DNA from: Ruegeria sp. HKCCD8929
Lineage (GTDB): Bacteria > Pseudomonadota > Alphaproteobacteria > Rhodobacterales > Rhodobacteraceae
NCBI RefSeq assembly: GCF_013031405.1
Contig: NZ_WPZY01000004.1
Span: 372,001-436,000, forward strand
DNA length: 64,000 nt
Direction: 5' to 3'
Part shown: one piece after another, positions 63,355 through 64,000 of the stretch
How the letters are laid out: every line of letters begins with the position of its first letter
How positions within the stretch are numbered: the stretch's first letter is position 1
The notes under the pieces: model-generated
Database searches by the model: none
Told to the model about the DNA's origin: nothing
Seen by the model: the letters and a program-made list of their open reading frames with translations, nothing else
Translations under genes and position numbers: made by a program

Positions 63355-64000
63355 TACTCCGCCGCCTTGTCCTGCTTGACCTCTGCCTTGGGCTCGGCCT
63401 TCTTCGCCGGTTTCGCGGGCTTGCGGACCTTGAATTCATCCGGGATCGGCATCCGGTTGAATGCGTCGAGCCCGGCGATCTTGTAGGCCTCGGCCAGCGT
63501 CGGATAGTTGAAGGTGTTCTGGACGAAGTAATCCACCGTCCCCTTCAGGTTCATCACCGCCTGACCGATATGGATCAGCTCGGTCGCCCCTTCACCGACG
63601 ATCTGCACCCCCAGCACCCGGCGGGTCTTGAGGCTCAGCAGCATCTTCAGCATGCCGTGCTCCAGCCCCATGATATGCCCGCGCGAGGTCTCGCGGAACC
63701 GCGCCACGCCCACCTCATAGGGAATACCGCGCTCCTGCAATTCCTCCTCGGACATGCCGCAGGTGGACATCTCGGGCACCGAATAGATGCCATAAGGGTA
63801 CCACGGGCTCTCCGGCAGGGTCGGCGTCTCCAGCGCGTCGCAGGCAGCCACGCGGCCCTGCTGCAACGAGGTCGAGGCCAGCGACGGATGCCCGATCACA
63901 TCGCCGGTGGCATAGATATGCGGCACGGCGGTCTGATAGGTCTTGCGATCCACCTCCAGCCGGCCCCGATGATCGGTTTCCAGCCCCACCACATCGAGAT
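63354..64000 (-). CDS. sthA: SthA, soluble pyridine nucleotide transhydrogenase (N-terminal part outside window)
   Basis: SthA transfers hydride between NADPH and NAD+ and belongs to the flavoprotein disulfide-reductase family. About 215 C-terminal residues are seen: the FAD-binding [20 protein letters not shown] block, then the dimerisation domain ([59 protein letters not shown]). The cysteine-pair N-terminal region is not in the window. A Lys/Ala/Pro-rich tail of about 20 residues extends beyond the usual C-terminus. A lipoamide dehydrogenase is less likely because the HxxHPHPT-type end is absent. Confidence 0.88.
   Translation of the reverse strand, partial: LDVVGLETDHRGRLEVDRKTYQTAVPHIYATGDVIGHPSLASTSLQQGRVAACDALETPTLPESPWYPYGIYSVPEMSTCGMSEEELQERGIPYEVGVARFRETSRGHIMGLEHGMLKMLLSLKTRRVLGVQIVGEGATELIHIGQAVMNLKGTVDYFVQNTFNYPTLAEAYKIAGLDAFNRMPIPDEFKVRKPAKPAKKAEPKAEVKQDKAAE

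Overview
The window looks like a chromosomal segment of a marine Rhodobacteraceae bacterium (Roseobacter group, Ruegeria-like). The reasons are high-G+C coding sequence packed with ATGA/TGATG overlaps, flagellar genes carrying CtrA-type TTAA-N7-TTAA boxes, a myo-inositol operon with an RpiR-type regulator, and the rnd-kdsD-lptC-lptA-lptB-hpf-ptsN block typical of alphaproteobacteria. No tRNA, rRNA, CRISPR array, insertion sequence or phage gene was seen.

Layout. (1) 1-3748: a cut-off fliL on the minus strand, divergent from fliF-fliH-fliN-fliP. (2) 3848-5999: a TetR regulator, a ChrR-like cupin protein and a glutathione transferase, a small stress-type module with lower G+C than its surroundings. 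(3) 6212-18122: inositol catabolism. iolG diverges from rpiR (iolR-like), followed by a CUT2 sugar ABC transporter (binding protein, permease, ATPase), iolC fused to an aldolase-like domain, iolD, iolE, a 2-oxoglutarate-type dioxygenase and iolB. Regions 2 and 3 sit inside the flagellar locus. (4) 18262-35289: the flagellar genes resume, with flgI-flgL-flgK-flgE, motB and fliI on the minus strand, flgB-flgC-fliE-fliQ-flgF-flgG-flgA-flgH-fliL2 on the plus strand, then a fliJ-like gene, flhB-fliR-flhA and a lytic transglycosylase on the minus strand. fliG, fliM, flgD, fliK, motA and flagellin are not in the window. (5) 35430-38597: a lysine-degradation unit (ALDH7-type dehydrogenase, lysine/saccharopine dehydrogenase, Lrp regulator). 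(6) 38657-40231: a His-tailed MFS exporter with a CsoR/RcnR/InrS-type metal sensor. (7) 40348-44978: UDP-galactopyranose mutase, a large glycosyltransferase and an unknown protein, probably surface polysaccharide. (8) 45049-49835: RNase D, KdsD, LptC, LptA, LptB, ribosome hibernation factor and PtsN, joining LPS export to nitrogen-PTS regulation. (9) 49931-55347: two unknown proteins, then a 1035-residue ABC-type membrane protein with a degraded ATPase domain and a cyclic-nucleotide-binding domain, overlapping a CPBP protease gene. (10) 55407-64000: accD-folC, zapE, an MFS transporter, an alpha/beta hydrolase, an ornithine-cyclodeaminase-like protein, a HAD hydrolase, a DUF188 protein and the C-terminal part of sthA.

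The points most worth following are the pseudo-ATPase ABC/CNB protein with its overlapping CPBP protease; the dioxygenase embedded in the inositol operon; the layered control of the inositol transporter (a perfect 20-bp LacI-type palindrome, an IolR-like box and an intra-operon terminator); the metal sensor-exporter pair; and a palindromic intergenic element present twice. All function calls come from reading the sequence; no database search was run.
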